Source: Syngnathus acus (Eukaryota; Chordata; Actinopteri; Syngnathiformes; Syngnathidae). Taken from it: a stretch of 64,000 bases of DNA. Position numbers and translations under genes: made by a program. This document shows, piece by piece, positions 1 to 38,523 of this stretch. Every line of letters begins with the position of its first letter. Position 1 is the first letter of the stretch. The DNA lies in NCBI RefSeq assembly GCF_901709675.1, contig NC_051099.1, forward strand, positions 7,378,001 to 7,442,000, given 5' to 3'. The notes under the pieces are model-generated. The model was given only the letters and a program-made list of their open reading frames with translations, did no database searches and was not told the origin of the DNA.

Positions 1-3000
1 GGAATGCTTCCAAATTGTATCATTACATCAAGCCGGTGATTACGGTCCAATTTCAGTTCCGTGTCTTCCAGCGAGCGTGGAAGACGCAGAGAGAAATTAG
101 CGTGATGATTTGGTTGACTATGTGGGCTCAAGGTGGATTTCTTTTCATGTCATCCTATTACATTACCAGAAGAAATTATTCACTTTTTTGTTTCAAAAGA
201 GGCTGATTTCATCACTGTAAGTCTGCAGTGCTTCACTGAAAAGGAAAAAGAAAAAATTGGATAAAATAGCAGCTGATATACGAGGAGCCTGGTGCACCGT
301 GGAAACCAGAGCTGAAAAATTGGAAAGGATTTCCGAGGCGACTTAAAAGTGGTTGACTTCTGTCTGAATCCATTGAAGTAGTGCAGCGTTACACAAACGA
401 TCAAAGATGGAGTCATCAGCACCAAAGCAAAAAACACAACAGTTGTCATTTGGAGCTTTTGCAGTCTCCTTCCTTGCAAAGGATTCAGTCCAAAAAATGA
501 ACCTTTAATTGATTACATATCGCATGAACATTTCCATTGCGTGAGGTATTTGATGCGTCGGTTTATAATACTGTGCAGATTTTATAACCAGGATGCATGG
601 TTATCTTTCATATTCCAAAAAAAATTCAGCTGCTAGTCATCAGCCTGCGGAAGATGGCGGCTATCGGCGTCATTTGTTACCTCCGTTGCAATGTGACAGC
701 TCCAGTCGGGAGTAGAGGTTCAAACAGCTGCCTTCAATTGTCATATTCTATTTTTTATTGCAGCCTGCCGAGCTGCTTTTGCTCATTCATTCTCTGTGTC
801 GCCTGCCCCCAAATCCTTTTTCGGGGTTATTTGGGCCTTGAGGTGCCAGCTGGCTGCTTTGAACAGTGTGCTCATTTGTTAGGTGTTGGTCAAGCTGGTT
901 AATGTTATGTACAGCTCAAAAGCTGTGTAAGCTAACAGCGCAAACAAAGAGCTTCCCATTCAGACAACATTATCTTGTTTGAGAATAGCTCAATTTTATG
1001 TTGGTGGAAAAGTTACAAACCAAATTCATATAAATGATCAATTTAGTCCTTGAATACCACTTGGACTGAGAAGTAACACATTGCGAGAAGCTTTCTGCCT
1101 AATGAGTGCAAGCTTAAAAAGGGCTGAGAATGACCGATGACGCATTTTTCATTGAACTCCTTTTCATTGGCAGACAACAAAAGTGGATGACAGCATAAAG
1201 CTTTTCTTAAAAACATTTCACAACACAAGTCAAGATCATTTAGCAAATTTCACACTGGCCATAGAAAACACCTTTTTTTTCTCCCATTGTGAGCCTCCTG
1301 TTTTACGAAAGGGACCAGCTCTCAATAGGAAGATAAAAGGATCACGTAAATAGTATCAGTAGTCGTCTCGGAGGTGGAATGGCAAATGCGGGAAAGATGT
1401 GTGAGGTTTAACACTCAGCAAACACTTATCCTGCCCCTTTGTGTTGAAATCCATTCTGACTGACATTACAAACGACGTACCGTGCGCGAGCGTCAACATC
1501 ATCACGCAACAAATTATTTCTTAGTCAGTGGAAAGTGAAATCATTCTGTTTTTTGATATTAGCCACCACACGCATTGTCTGTCCGTCTATCTGTCTATCT
1601 ATCTGGTTTGTTCTCCCCTTTCTATAATAGGATTTGACTTGTTGTAAAAGGCGAGGGTTGAGTTAAGAATATTGCTTTGAGTGTGGTGTTTGTTAGCTGG
1701 CCCCTCTGGCCCCATTTTAAAGTGGCTGGAATTAGCCAGTCACCCCCTCTCCCTTAAATGCACCAATCTAATCCTATTCATTTTCAACTGAGACAAAAGA
1801 CATCTGTCCAGCAAGTTACCTGTCTTCTCTCTCAAGAAAATCCTCCCTGCATGCAAGCAGCCGTATTGATTGGATTCAATCAAGTGGAAACATCTTTAAA
1901 GAGTTTTCAAATCTGATTTAGGGTGACAAAGTCTTCCTTTTAAACTGTCGGCTTTGGAGACGAACCTGACAGATGATCACTTTTCAAAATTTCTCCCTGA
2001 CAGAACTTGGAGAAATGAAAAACATCTTCAAGTGAGATGATAGGATCTCCAAGCTGCGGAGTCCTTTCAAAGCACTGCGGGAGATAAATCGGTGCTCTTC
2101 TTCTTGGGTTTGTTGTTTGCAGTGTCCCCACAAGGCTTGCTTGGCCCACATATGACAGCTTTAATCGACAGAAGCTTGAACTCTTTCACAGAAATGAGCT
2201 CAAGGTGATGTCAGTACGACAAAGCCATTGAAATGTATTGAGTTTCTCACTTATTCAACTTCTGCCAAAACATACACAAGTTGAACCCCGAAACCAAGAA
2301 AAAAAAAACTGGCCCCGCCTTGCCAAGATGAAACCCTGCCTGGCTTTGTTAGTTAGCTGAATGTCTTATTTATAGTTGTCATTTAGACATGAAATTTGCA
2401 TTTGCGGTTATTAATGCAGCTGTCTTTCACAGATCTTTTTCAACAAGTTATGAAATTCATTCCTCTTGAGAAAATGACTCGTTAATTAGATTTTGAAAGA
2501 TAAAAAAAATACACTCACTGCCTATGCTGCATCACTGATGTAATGAATGTGCAATGTTACGGCACTCATTAAAAAAAAATGCTATGCGATGGCTTATTAG
2601 AAAAACATTGCACATTCCAGAGAGATGTCATTAGACGTACAAGTATCAAAGCAACTGCTGCGATAGTACAAATGCATAAGAGCTCATTTTGAATGCTGGC
2701 AGAGTTTAATTATGCAACTTCAATATTATCTCAACAGACTCTTTCCGCAGACTCCAGCTTGTGAATATTGCAGAAGCTGCAATGCTATATTTGGCAAAAT
2801 GGAAATACACTAAGTCCAGTATCTACATTTCACAGGCTTCAGCCATTTAAATCTCAGGTTAAAGGTTATCTGGCCTAAGGGATTGTCCTTGAAAGCTCGT
2901 ATTCTTCAGGCCCCAACATGTATTGTGGCCTAGAAAATCAGAGCACTCCACCCACCGCCAGCAGAGCCAAGATGAGGGCCAAATACAGGACAGAATCGGG

Positions 3001-3590
3001 CCAACCAAATTGGGATAGAGTGATAGTACCCGCATCGACCACAAGGTTTCATCTAGCACAATTTAACAACGTGCGCTGGGATGCTCGATATCATGTCAAT
3101 TGCAGTTAAAAAGGGATATGAAAAGAATTTGACTTCAAAATAAAACAAGGCGTTTCATTCTAGGCGCCATTCTCTGAGTGGGAATAAACAACCAAAACAA
3201 TGAGGCAGACACACCTATGAATTGAAAGAATGCGGAAAGCAAATTCTGAGCATCAGCAGACTACAATGCATGCCCAGACTCTAATGTTAAATTTCAAACA
3301 TCTCATCTGTTTGATTAAAACAACAGTAACAACATTGGACAGCAGATTTATTCAAATTAGTTTTGGCAGGGTGCACATAAAGGCTGAAATATGATAAGAC
3401 AAAAAAAAAAAATCGAACATACAAAATAGACTGTTGGGATTAATTAATACAATATTAGATTTCATCTTGGAATTTTAGGCAGTTTTTTTAGTCCAGCTGA
3501 GCCGAGAAACCCTTGCTGATTTAATATCAATAATGCCTTTAATTATGAAATACATTGAAAATATTTTATTTTTGGATAGTTGTTGGATTA
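1..3590. other. Upstream non-coding region
   Basis: No exon of a recognisable protein family and no RNA gene was found on either strand. The open frames here are short, lack homology that I recognise and lack paired splice sites. A short TCTG/TCTA-rich run lies near 1577-1604. This is the 5' flank of the Eph receptor gene and may contain regulatory sequence that cannot be identified by eye. Confidence 0.5.
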
Positions 3591-3639
3591 AAATTACGTG
3601 GGTGGGTTTTCTTTTATTTGTACGTTGCCTTCCGGAAAA

Positions 3640-3868
3640 AGCAGTGGTATCGCACGCCTCTGAGGTTCGTTGTCCTGTGACAGAAGTGGGCGGAGCTTGC
3701 TGGTGCTGCCTGCCGTGCCGCTGGACTCTGGACGCTGCGGCGAGGATGAGGATAAGTCGCTTGAGGGCTTTCTGCAGACAACTGCAGGCGACTCAACTTT
3801 CATCAAGTGCTTCGTCTTATTTATAGTCGTTTTAAACGAGCTTGACAATTTTTGTCCATTTTCGCCAG
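3640..3868 (+). promoter_or_regulatory. Candidate non-coding leader exon upstream of ephb4
   Basis: A locally GC-richer stretch ends in a textbook splice donor, CAG followed by GTAAGA, at 3868/3869, about 530 bases before the ephb4 start codon. No coding exon of a known family is visible in it. It could be an alternative untranslated first exon of ephb4. Its 5' boundary is arbitrary. The donor is seen directly; the rest is inference. Confidence 0.3.
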
Positions 3869-4285
3869 GTAAGACCTGTCCTTTTTTCCCCCGTATATTG
3901 TTCTTATTATAGGCAACTAGAGTGGCGCATTTGCAGCTGAACACAGAGCGCGCCGCGCGTTTTCTTGTGCTGTGTTTGTCAAAAGAAAAGCTGGAGGACT
4001 CATGAAAATATCTTGTCAGAGATTTTGACATTTGGGGTGTTTCCCCCTGGAAGCTGCAGATTTTGGCAGAAGACTCGTGCTTTTATAGTAAGAGCTTAAT
4101 AAACAAGTTGTTACCATGACAGAAAACTTGCGATTTTGCGAGGACTTTCACAAGTGGGACTAAATATGACGCACCTCCAATTTTATTTTTAATTTTTTGA
4201 TTTTTATTCCATCATCACACGTATCTTTTTCAAGAAGCGCACTCCAGCAGCTCCAGTATTTTGGTCTCTCAGTAGTCCACTTTAA

Positions 4286-4401
4286 ATGCAGACTGGTCTG
4301 TGGTCAGCGAGAACACAGCAGAGACGCCGGTGCCATCTGATTGTTCATTCAAGGCTAAACAGAGGACACAAGTCCATTGTGCACCACCATTTGCCATCAC
4401 T

Positions 4402-4411
<10 letters not shown>
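4286..4411 (+). promoter_or_regulatory. Overlapping upstream ORF in the ephb4 leader
   Basis: An ATG at 4286 opens a 41-codon frame that runs out of phase across the ephb4 start at 4402 and stops a few bases inside the coding region. If the leader includes it, scanning ribosomes could be diverted from the receptor start. The frame is seen directly; the transcription start is unknown, so its use is inference. Confidence 0.35.
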
Positions 4412-29249
<24,838 letters not shown>

Positions 29250-31020
29250 CTTGTCTGAACACGGATGTCAAAAAGTTAGCCCAGAGCGCTCTGGATTCCT
29301 CTCCTGTGACCTACATTGGACCCGAAGCGACACGTTGTCAGAATTTTTTTATGAATAACCCGGAAAACTGAGAATCAATGCGAGTTGCCTGGAGCTCAAT
29401 CATCACAGAAGATGCCGACACGTGCAGTAGGCTGCGCTTATGTGTCGAAGGACCCCGATTTCAAGTGCCAAGCTTAGAGATGAGTAAAGAACATGGTGAT
29501 GAAAAGCAGCTGCTTGTCAAATGCAGTAAAGAAGCTAAAGGCCAACGAGAAGGTCTCGCTGTTGTGTTCACCCAAGAACCGTTCACGCAAGTCTGCTTCC
29601 ATCTGGATCACAGCTTTCATATCAGCAATTGAACACTTGAACTGTGTTGGATTTTTTTTTTTTTCTGTCTATTTGATTTCAAAGTGACCTCTCTTTACTC
29701 AGGTGTGACGTGTAAAGCCGGCTTTGCCGTGCTGGCTTCTCATTATTACTCTTCTCATCCTCCTCTGTCTGGCTCTAGCGTGGAGGAGAAGAAGAAAGAC
29801 AGCACTTGTCGCAACGGCGGGAATTTTAATATCCGTTATGCTGTGACTTTTTCTACAGCATGCTTTGACGGAAATGTGAACATGGACCAAAACGTGACCA
29901 GAAACTTTTCTGGCCTCAAATGTCAGTGCTTATGTTGATTATCTTCAAGGGCCATTTGTGTTAAAATAAGAGTCCATTTTTGAGAGGTTGAATATTTTTA
30001 CTTCATTTCAATGTACAGCAACTATATTTTTATTCTATTATTTTTCTTTTCAACGTTGTAAATTGTTTCTGTTTTTGCCTCTGTACAAAAAGTCTTCTTC
30101 AAGACTCCGATTACAAATAATGCACCCAGTGTGCCGAATCCCCTGGTTTCAGAATGGAATGCTAATAACTGCACAGAGCTGCTGTTTGATTAGCACCACC
30201 GCCCCCTCCCTTGTCTTACTGACTACAGGCGCTTGCTTGGTAAAAGAAAAGACTGTAATTCCATTTTTTTTTTTTACTCCCAAGATTTTGCATCTTTTTA
30301 AAATAAGGCCAGTCTTTCTGGCATTTATGGCAATTGGTTTACATAACGTCCCCCAGGAGGTTGACAGCCCTGCAGTGCATGGGGGAATACATACTGCCAA
30401 ACAGTAAAGTCACATTCGAAAAGGCGCACCACTTCTTGCAAAACGGTTTATCCTCTGCACCATAAAACACAGAATGCTTTTTTTTAACTGGCATTTTAGA
30501 TTTTAATTTGCAAACCCTTCCCTCGTTTTTCTTTTCTTCGCTGTACCTGATGGAGCAGATTTTAGCTCACGGGAGCTTAAATATGGCTTTTTTATCATCT
30601 GGGATCATTTTCAGTGGCTTTAAGAAGATTGAGGCGCAATTAACCCTCGCTGATTAACAAGAAGACGCCAAAATGAGGTGCAGGAAGTGTGCGGGCGTTT
30701 TATGGCTAGGCTTTTGTAATCAATAGAAAGTGGACTCAAGACTCCAATCAGTGTAAATCAAACTGGCGCTTAGTGTGCCATTTTTCTCTAAAGCTCATCT
30801 AAACCATGACAAGCCTTCATCCAAAGCACTGGGGATGTGACGCAAGCATGTCAGTAGTTCCTTATGAAGGATCGTGGCAAACGTGGTCTTCATATTGAAG
30901 ATCTCAATATTCACTTTGAAATAATAGATTTTAAAAAAGATGTTTGATTACTGTCTGATGTGTAGGATAATTTGTATTCAGTATTCATAAATAAAGACAC
31001 TCATAAATATTCATTGTCTG
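29250..31020 (+). other. Probable ephb4 3' UTR
   Basis: After the TAG at 29247-29249, the first good polyadenylation hexamer that I noted is AATAAA at 30990-30995, followed by the GT/T-rich stretch TGTCTGGTGTGTTTTT about 20 bases on. That would give a 3' UTR of about 1.75 kb. No competing coding sequence is visible in the interval. The hexamer is seen directly; its use is inferred. Confidence 0.55.
30990..30995 (+). terminator. Candidate ephb4 polyadenylation signal
   Basis: Canonical AATAAA with a downstream GT/T-rich element from about 31014. It is the best-placed candidate in the 3' flank of ephb4. Confidence 0.5.
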
Positions 31021-32856
31021 GTGTGTTTTTATCTCACTAGATGCAAAAAGCAATTCTAACAACCGAAGCGGCTTTCAAAATCAACCGATGAGTTCAGGAT
31101 TTTTTTTTTTAATGCCACAACTAAGTGAGACAATAAACATAGAAGCAGAAATATTGATATCATATGAGTCAAATGATTAGTCATGCAAGAATACTTAAAA
31201 ATGACAAAAACATGGTTTCACTGTTGAATTTCTTTTTCCTGTCATTCCCTTCCTTTTTATGTTTCATAGTTTGAACAACGTTTTTGGAGAGATTGTGTTG
31301 GCCCCTTTCAATGTTCACTGATAACATCAGAGAGTCCCCCATGTGGCCTTCAAGTGCAAATCCACGTCATTAGCCTGTCTTCAGTCTCTTCTGACAGGCC
31401 CACGTGACCCCACTGTGACTTCTGTCTTAAAGTCTAATCACTACAATAAAGCAGATCCACCTTTTGACCAAAGACATTTCCAGATAGATTTCAACCTCCT
31501 TGTTGTAAAGTTCTTTTCATTGCTAACAGATGTTAAGTTGCAGCTCCTTGTCTCTCTTGTTCATATCAGAAAAGCGCTAAAGGGGTGTTTTTCTACCTTT
31601 TCTTTTTTGTCTCTCTCATCTTTCCCGCCGCTCCACTTTTATTAATAAAAGAGCAACTCTGAGGCTGACTCCCAGCTTGTGTTTCTCCAGAGAGCATTTG
31701 CCCCAAAGGCTGGGGAGCTTGTCCTCTCCTATGTTTCCCTTCCTGGTCCTCAGCCCTTTTTAATCAGGAGGAGATGAGCTTTTCTTCTCTTCCGCCTCAG
31801 GCTCAGATGGGCTCACAGCAAAGAAGAGGCTTAAACTTCGGCTCTCTGCTTCTTACCATAGCCAGGCTAACCTGCCGGGACTTTTTAGAACTCTGCTTGA
31901 TGAATGCACTTTGATTATCTCTTTCCTGACTCATTGCTCTACTTGTGATACGCTTGTGTGGCCCAGAAGCGTCCCGGCAGTGGCGGTAAATAAAAGGCAT
32001 ATATTTTTGTTTAATCAAAAGACAGCCCTGCATTCATCTCTGGTTTCTACTTCTGTCAGTACTCGGAGTGACCCTTGACCTTAGCATATAGCGCAAATCC
32101 AGCTGCAGCTTTGTCTCGCAGTCTGAATGGCTATTCATTAGCGAGCTGGCCGAGCAGCTTTTTGCATTTGCCGGATTGTGTCATTCCACTCGCATTCCTG
32201 TGTGCATTCAAGTGTGGGCCCGTGTGTGTGTGTGTGGAGGGGGACAGGTACGTGTGTATGCATAAGGGGGGAGCAGCATGTGATCCTGTATGGAAAGAAA
32301 ATAGCTCCATTGCAGTTACCTTTAGTTCATGCATGGTTTTCTATATAAAAAAATTTAAAAAAGGTAAGCGCTCGGCTCAGCGTTTCATTTATTGCATCAA
32401 CTTTGAGTTTGGGAAGATTATCAGTTGTGTACATCAGCAAGTGCAATCGAAAACAGCAATTGGCAACACATCATGTATCTGACTTTCTGACAGTCTAATT
32501 GTCATACAAGTGGGAAAAAGATCATTATTGGGAGTAGTGGAAAAATAAAACTAACACAGCGGTTCGAACTCTTGACACTTTGTCTGAGTTGAATTTCACA
32601 CTTGGCTGTTCAACTCTAGGGAGGCTCCACTGTATTTACGTTTGACTCCCTTTATAATCAGACTTGACTGAACTAAACTGGCTTCTCCTCCTTCTTTTTC
32701 GTCCTTGGAAGCAGAAAGAAGGACATTTAGATTTCAAACTAAATCAAATGCAAACTTTAGCTGCCAGATTTACTTTGGCAGACAGTTTGAGCCAAATGTC
32801 TTGATGTTTGTAGGTCAACCAGCCAATGGAGATGTCGCTTTACTTTAGATCACCTG

Positions 32857-32935
32857 TGTTAAACGTATGGCTCCTGGGCCACATCTGGTCCAGCCTGTCA
32901 TTTTATGTGGCCCACCAAATCTTGCCACATTATTT
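32857..32935. mobile_element. Diverged hAT-like transposon end fragment
   Basis: The stretch resembles the GTGTCAAACTC...GGGCCA...TCCGGCCC...TTTTATGTGGCCC pattern at the ends of many vertebrate hAT elements. It is mutated, and no partner terminus or target-site duplication was found. Identification is by remembered pattern only. Confidence 0.4.
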
Positions 32936-33959
32936 CCTTGACTTCCATTTTAAAACTAATAATAACCAACTTCAGGGAGTAATTATGTAATATGAAACTG
33001 TGATCATTAGGGTTCCCACATAGAACATATAAAGGAGGGAACAAGAAAGGTAACCTTGTCGGTAGGAAACACAGAGCAGAACAGCTTCTGGCTAGCAGAC
33101 ATTATGGCAGTGTTGAAAAAATGCGTGCGTGCGTGCGTGCGTGTGTGTGTTACACGTCCAACAATTATACAAGCTCCCTGAGGGGGACCATCACTACGAT
33201 GTGACCCGCGATGAAAACAAGTTTGATAAAGCACTTGCTCAAGAACCCACCCTCAAGTGATCTTTTGGGTTGTCATGTCACTCCCTGCTGCTCGCCGTCC
33301 TGTCTGTTGACTTTTGAGGAGCCAAGCCGCCGTTGCCCCACCTGCTCAAACAGCGCGGCTAAGACTGTTATTACATTCTCAGGCTGCAGGGAAGTCATTG
33401 CAGAATTAACGTTGGACTTTCCATCACCCTGCGCATCTGCAGACAAAAGACCCCCCCCTGCTGTCTCCTCAACGTTATGATTAGCAATTCATTTCTCAGG
33501 GAGATTACTTCCGAGCTGCTGCCTTCAGAATGTTTTGTTTGTGCAAATTGTAATGTTTGACTTTCAAATTAAAAATGTGCAGTTGGGTACGCAGCCTAGT
33601 GCTCCTTCCTTGATTTTGTTTTTGCTGCTATTATCCATGAATTGAAACCAAAGAAGTAAGGTATTCTATAGGCAAGCACAGAGTAAGGACCCATATTTGG
33701 TAACAAACTCGAGTCAAATTGAACTGCAATAGGAACCATGTGACCTCTTCTAGTTTTGTTTGCTCATACGCAATTCATGGCAAATGGGAGCAAACACAAT
33801 ATTTTGGTTGGATTATTCAACGGATAAATCGGTTTTCCCCTCACATGGCAGCACTCCAAAACGACCATCATTCAGCCGACTTCAAAGAGGAGATCATATT
33901 TTCACTGGAGGTGTCGCAGGGTTGAAGAATGTGAACATGAACACTAACACCTTCACAAC

Positions 33960-34250
33960 TAGCGTCTGGGCCTCCCCGGCCGGCTCCCCCGTGGCGCCTT
34001 TTTTTGTTTAGCACCAAGATGGCTTCTTGCGAGGAAATGAAAGAAGTGTGAGCCTCCCCGATAGCTCTCAGCGTGAATCGTCAGCCCGGATCGGGAAACC
34101 CGATCCGCGTGCCAAGCGGAGGAGAGCGGGGCGACGATCGAATTCCTCCGTTTGTGTGAGGTCGTCTTTGTGCGTGAAATCGTGTGAGCGTGTCCGGCAG
34201 CATGTTCAACATGTTTCTGATCGCCGTGATGGATTTCCTTCTTGAACTCT
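33960..34250. promoter_or_regulatory. CpG-dense cluster, candidate promoter or enhancer
   Basis: CpG dinucleotides are clearly denser here than in the flanks. The block contains a perfect 9-bp inverted repeat, CGGATCGGG-AAA-CCCGATCCG, at 34087-34107 and a strong-context ATG (caagATGG) at 34019 that opens only a 10-codon frame. It could be a distal promoter for kcnab3 or an independent transcript. No downstream splice partner was identified. Confidence 0.35.
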
Positions 34251-34720
34251 GACGGCCTAAAGTCAGATTGATGGCTTCACGCTCTTAACCTTCGCCTGCA
34301 CGTGCGAGCTCACCCTCTCACCTCGCCATCCCTTAAAGATAAATCTTAGCTAAAAGCTGCGCCCCCTGAACGTTCCCGCTGAGCATCATCATGGTTGAGT
34401 TTGCACAACCCCCAGTAGAGCCCACCTGAAATTACTCTTAAAAGACCACTTTTAATCCGCAACGACCACAAAAACAAGCCAAAGTTGCCACACTAGACAT
34501 TTCTTTCATTTCACGTCTGCCTTTAGGGTGCATAATAAATGCGGCGCCCCCCACTTGGACCTCCGTCGCCCTCATGCCGTGTCAGCCACTTTTGGATGAA
34601 TGACGGCCTATCATAACTGTTGAATTATTCTGTAAAAACATGGCCACTCACGTCTATTACTGACCGCGTGCGTTTGCCACATATTGTGTCAATCTGCAGG
34701 GCAGTCAGAGGCGAGACCAA

Positions 34721-34858
<138 letters not shown>

Positions 34859-35863
34859 AACCCCATTTAAAGTCCACAGCACATGGTTGTAATTTGAGTA
34901 ACATCTGGATGCAATATGAGACAAAGGGGGCAGGGGGCAGCACTGCATGTTTGTAGAAAGTGAAAGTGTAATCTGGAAAAAGTAATCAAATTACAGGTAG
35001 TTAAAGTAATCTGATAGGGAAATTTAATCTGCTGCAATAATCTGATAACAACCGCACAGAAGTAACCATTGAGGGAAGTGTCATCATTAATGACAGCAAT
35101 TTGATTAGGTCGTGGAGTTTGATTACGAGGAATTTGCTAGCTAGGAATGAAAGTGGAAAAGACACACTTTCAACACTTTTCTACTAAATCAGGAGTGCTG
35201 GTCAAGTATGGGCTGTAAGTGTGGACCACCACTTTTTTTTTTTACTCTTCAAATATTGGAACTCTGTTCAACATTGAACTGGAAGCACACGTCATATGCA
35301 CCATTGAAACCAACATTGCCATCTAGAGTAGTCAAGAATACAAATGGTAAATGACAAATTTGAAGCAGAATTTCTTTTTTTTAATTCTTCAAGCATAAAA
35401 TCTTTAACAAGCAGAACTCTCCACAGTAATAAGTAACCATTGAATTTTTTCGTCATAATCATCGTCATGGTGTTTTCCTTTTATTGTCATAGATAACAGT
35501 GGAATGTAGAAGTTTGTATTTGTTTTACTGTTGATTTACAAGAGGATTCCAATTTGTGTTAACTTCTTAAAAAATTACATAGAATGTTTCTAGCACTTAC
35601 TTGTTCATGACAATATTTCCTTATTTCATGTCCACTTCTCAGGAACGCTTTCATGGATCATTTTCAGCAACATTCACAAAAGCTGCGCTACATTGGCTCC
35701 CTCTAGTGGCAAAATGACATGACACATCAATGTCGCCCAATGCTATATTCTCCATTAGCAATACATACGCTTACAGAACACCAATATCAGTTTACCATGG
35801 TCCAAAAATAAAATTGATGTGATTCAAAATAGAAGAAATGAAATCCCGAATAAATACTCTCAT

Positions 35864-35895
<32 letters not shown>
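35864..35895. repeat. AAT trinucleotide microsatellite
   Basis: About nine AAT units, with a CTCATGTA motif on both sides. Confidence 0.9.
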
Positions 35896-35898
<3 letters not shown>

Positions 35899-36751
35899 CT
35901 CATGTATACTCATGCTCTCTTTCCCCCTCTATGATATACTCACCGAAAGCCTCCAATTTAATGTTCCATTCACTGTTTGTATACACTATTTGTATTTTTG
36001 CAGCTTCAACTATGGTGCAAATTTTTTGTCTACCATATTAAGAAGAGATTTAGAGCCGCATTGGCTGGGAAATGTTCTTCCTATTTCCTATTTCAGTTTT
36101 TACAATGGCCCTTTGAGTGTCATACAAAATTTATGAAAAAAATATGACTCAATATATCATGAGCTTTTGTGGGTCTAATGTTTTGGGGTTTACAGCATTC
36201 AACAGTCCCGCTGAGGCTTTATCAGATGCAAAATGGAGCAGATCAAATGCTCTTGTGGGTCGTAGGTTCTCCACCCCTCCTTTGAATTATTAAAGCCTTT
36301 TGGATTTCCTCTCTAAGCAAAGATATTTTGAAATTACATTACTCATATACAAACATGATGAGTGTGTGTGTTGCTATACAAGTAGGCAGTGTGAGTTTAA
36401 GTCAGGTAAAAAGCCCATTTATCATTTCTATAGGTTTACGGCTGTAGGCACAATGTTACAAAATATTTAACTGCATAGTGGGTGCAAGGTGGAAGAAAAA
36501 TAGCTTTGTATATGCTTTTTTAATATAGCCTGTCTTACTTTTTGTTAAAGTTATGCAATGGATGACTAAAGACAAACTGCTCCAAGTCAGAGCTCCAAGC
36601 ATTGTTACACAATCTCAAGTCCAGACGTACTGTATATTTGAGCACTGTGGCATTCACTTCATCCACACATCATACTCATCCCACCACTTTTAACCAGGAT
36701 GACGCCATGACAGAGAGAGATCAAGAATGACCCCCTACCACCACCTCGACA

Positions 36752-36776
36752 CCCCCCCCCCCCCCCCCCCCCCCCA
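36752..36776. repeat. Poly-C homopolymer run
   Basis: More than twenty consecutive C residues. Its length should be treated as uncertain because such runs are error-prone in sequencing. Confidence 0.85.
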
Positions 36777-37439
36777 GAGGCTTGAACGGCCGCAGCCAAT
36801 CGCAAGAGTGCTTATGGGGGCTTAATCCCTGATGACCTGTGCTTTCAAAAACCACTGCTGCAAAGAGGCGGATGCAGATGTGGCGCTGAGGGAACACCCT
36901 CCCATGATAAAACAGGCGCCTAAATGGATCTTCCATTGTCATTGAGCGTGACTTTTCTAAACTCAAGTCCTTCATTCATTCACTTAATGCCCATAGAAGG
37001 TCATAAACTTGTATTTAATAGATGAGCTTAGGATAGATAAGTGCACGCTAGAAAAGTCTGCAAGAAAAGCAGTAGCATTTGGCACCATGGCCTTTAGTGG
37101 AGATTTAGCCAACTTAATCCCCCTCTTAATACCACTGCTATCATGTCGCAATTATAGAAAAGCATCAAGACGATACAAATATTTGCGACGTGGGTGTTCA
37201 TCATCCGGAGCAGTTTGCAATCAATATTTATCTGATCTGAAAATCATACTCGGCAGATATGCAAATTACTATCATTTGATTTTCCCTTTTCTTCAGATTC
37301 AGATTTTTGTCCATCTGCACTGTGAAGCGAGTTTCATTCATTCTGCAGCTTTTCTCAGCAATTACATCGTCAATAAATGCAGATAATAACAAAACAATTT
37401 CATTGTATATCACAAGATGGTATATGAGTCTATGATTGA

Positions 37440-37925
37440 TGTACTATGGAATATATTTTTTACTCACCTAAATTGGGAACGGCACTGACCTTTCTGATGT
37501 CCTGCACCTTTTTCGGCAACTTCAACGAGGCAGTCTTTTATAAGGTCTCCATTTGAAAAAAGCTTGCAATGAGTTGGGCGACCTCATAGCTGGCCATTGT
37601 AGCCTTTTCTTTGACATAATATTCACTCTCCCAACCTGTCTAAAATTTTCTGCACCCACTTTCTAACTTTGACTTCTTTGGTTCTGCCATGATGAGCACC
37701 TTGAGGACGGTAAATCTTCTTCGTCTAGTTTTGTCCTTTTTGAAGAAACTGCCTTGATCAACAGTAGTAGTTGAACAACAGCTTCCCCTGGTGTTGAGAT
37801 TAAAAAGTGCAAAACACGCGGGCAGAAGTTGAAGTGTGCGCCTTACTCTATTCTATTTATAATATTTCTTGCGGGCCAACTAAAACTGGCCAAAATCGGC
37901 CCGCGGGCCGAAGTTTCTAAGTATG
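37440..37925 (-). mobile_element. Decayed hAT transposon with transposase N-terminal remnant
   Basis: The minus strand contains the GGCCCGCGGGCC-type sequence typical of vertebrate hAT ends (37898-37909). It is followed by a short coding remnant starting with ATG at 37690 (MAEPKKSKLESG...). In-frame stops interrupt it. The BED-type zinc finger expected next is missing, and the frame passes directly to a block reading ATMASYEVAQLIA, which resembles the part of ZBED/GTF2IRD2-like hAT transposases after the finger. It therefore looks like an internally deleted, dead copy. No target-site duplication was identified. Confidence 0.55.
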
Positions 37926-38523
37926 TATCTTTCATCATACTTTGCTGTCCTTTTTTAAGTACATGATGTTGATGCCATGCATATCAGCTGTCCTACTTTC
38001 ACCAAATTGTCTCCTAAGGTGAAGGTCAAAATGTTGAGCTGCATCAGCCCGGCCTCTTCCAGATTACATGACGGCCTGCAAGAGTAGCGTTACTTCATCT
38101 GCCTGGTAATCTGAACAAATGTAAACTGGTGGGGCTTGAGCACAAATCCCCTCAGTGTCCCTCCTTTGGGAGATCAAGAGAGAAAGATGCGGATTACTTT
38201 TATTCTGATCCATTTTTTATTCAAAGAAGGACCTCAAATCATCGCGAGCGAGCCATTGTATGCTGCTGACAGGTGTGTTCTTTGTTTTATTTTAGTCACA
38301 GACGCTGCCAAGGAGCAATCTACCACTTTTTGATGTTTAGCAGGGCCTGTAAGTGCTCCTTTTCAGACATTTGATGCCCGACGTCCTCCAATCTTCACAA
38401 ATCTTCAAGATAGCACCGCCTTGTTGTTTTGATCCAAACTCACAAGCTGCTTTTGCCTAAAGTAGCTGCTGACACGAGTGAGCTCAAGACTGATTTGTTC
38501 CAGCATCTGTATTCAGGATAACA

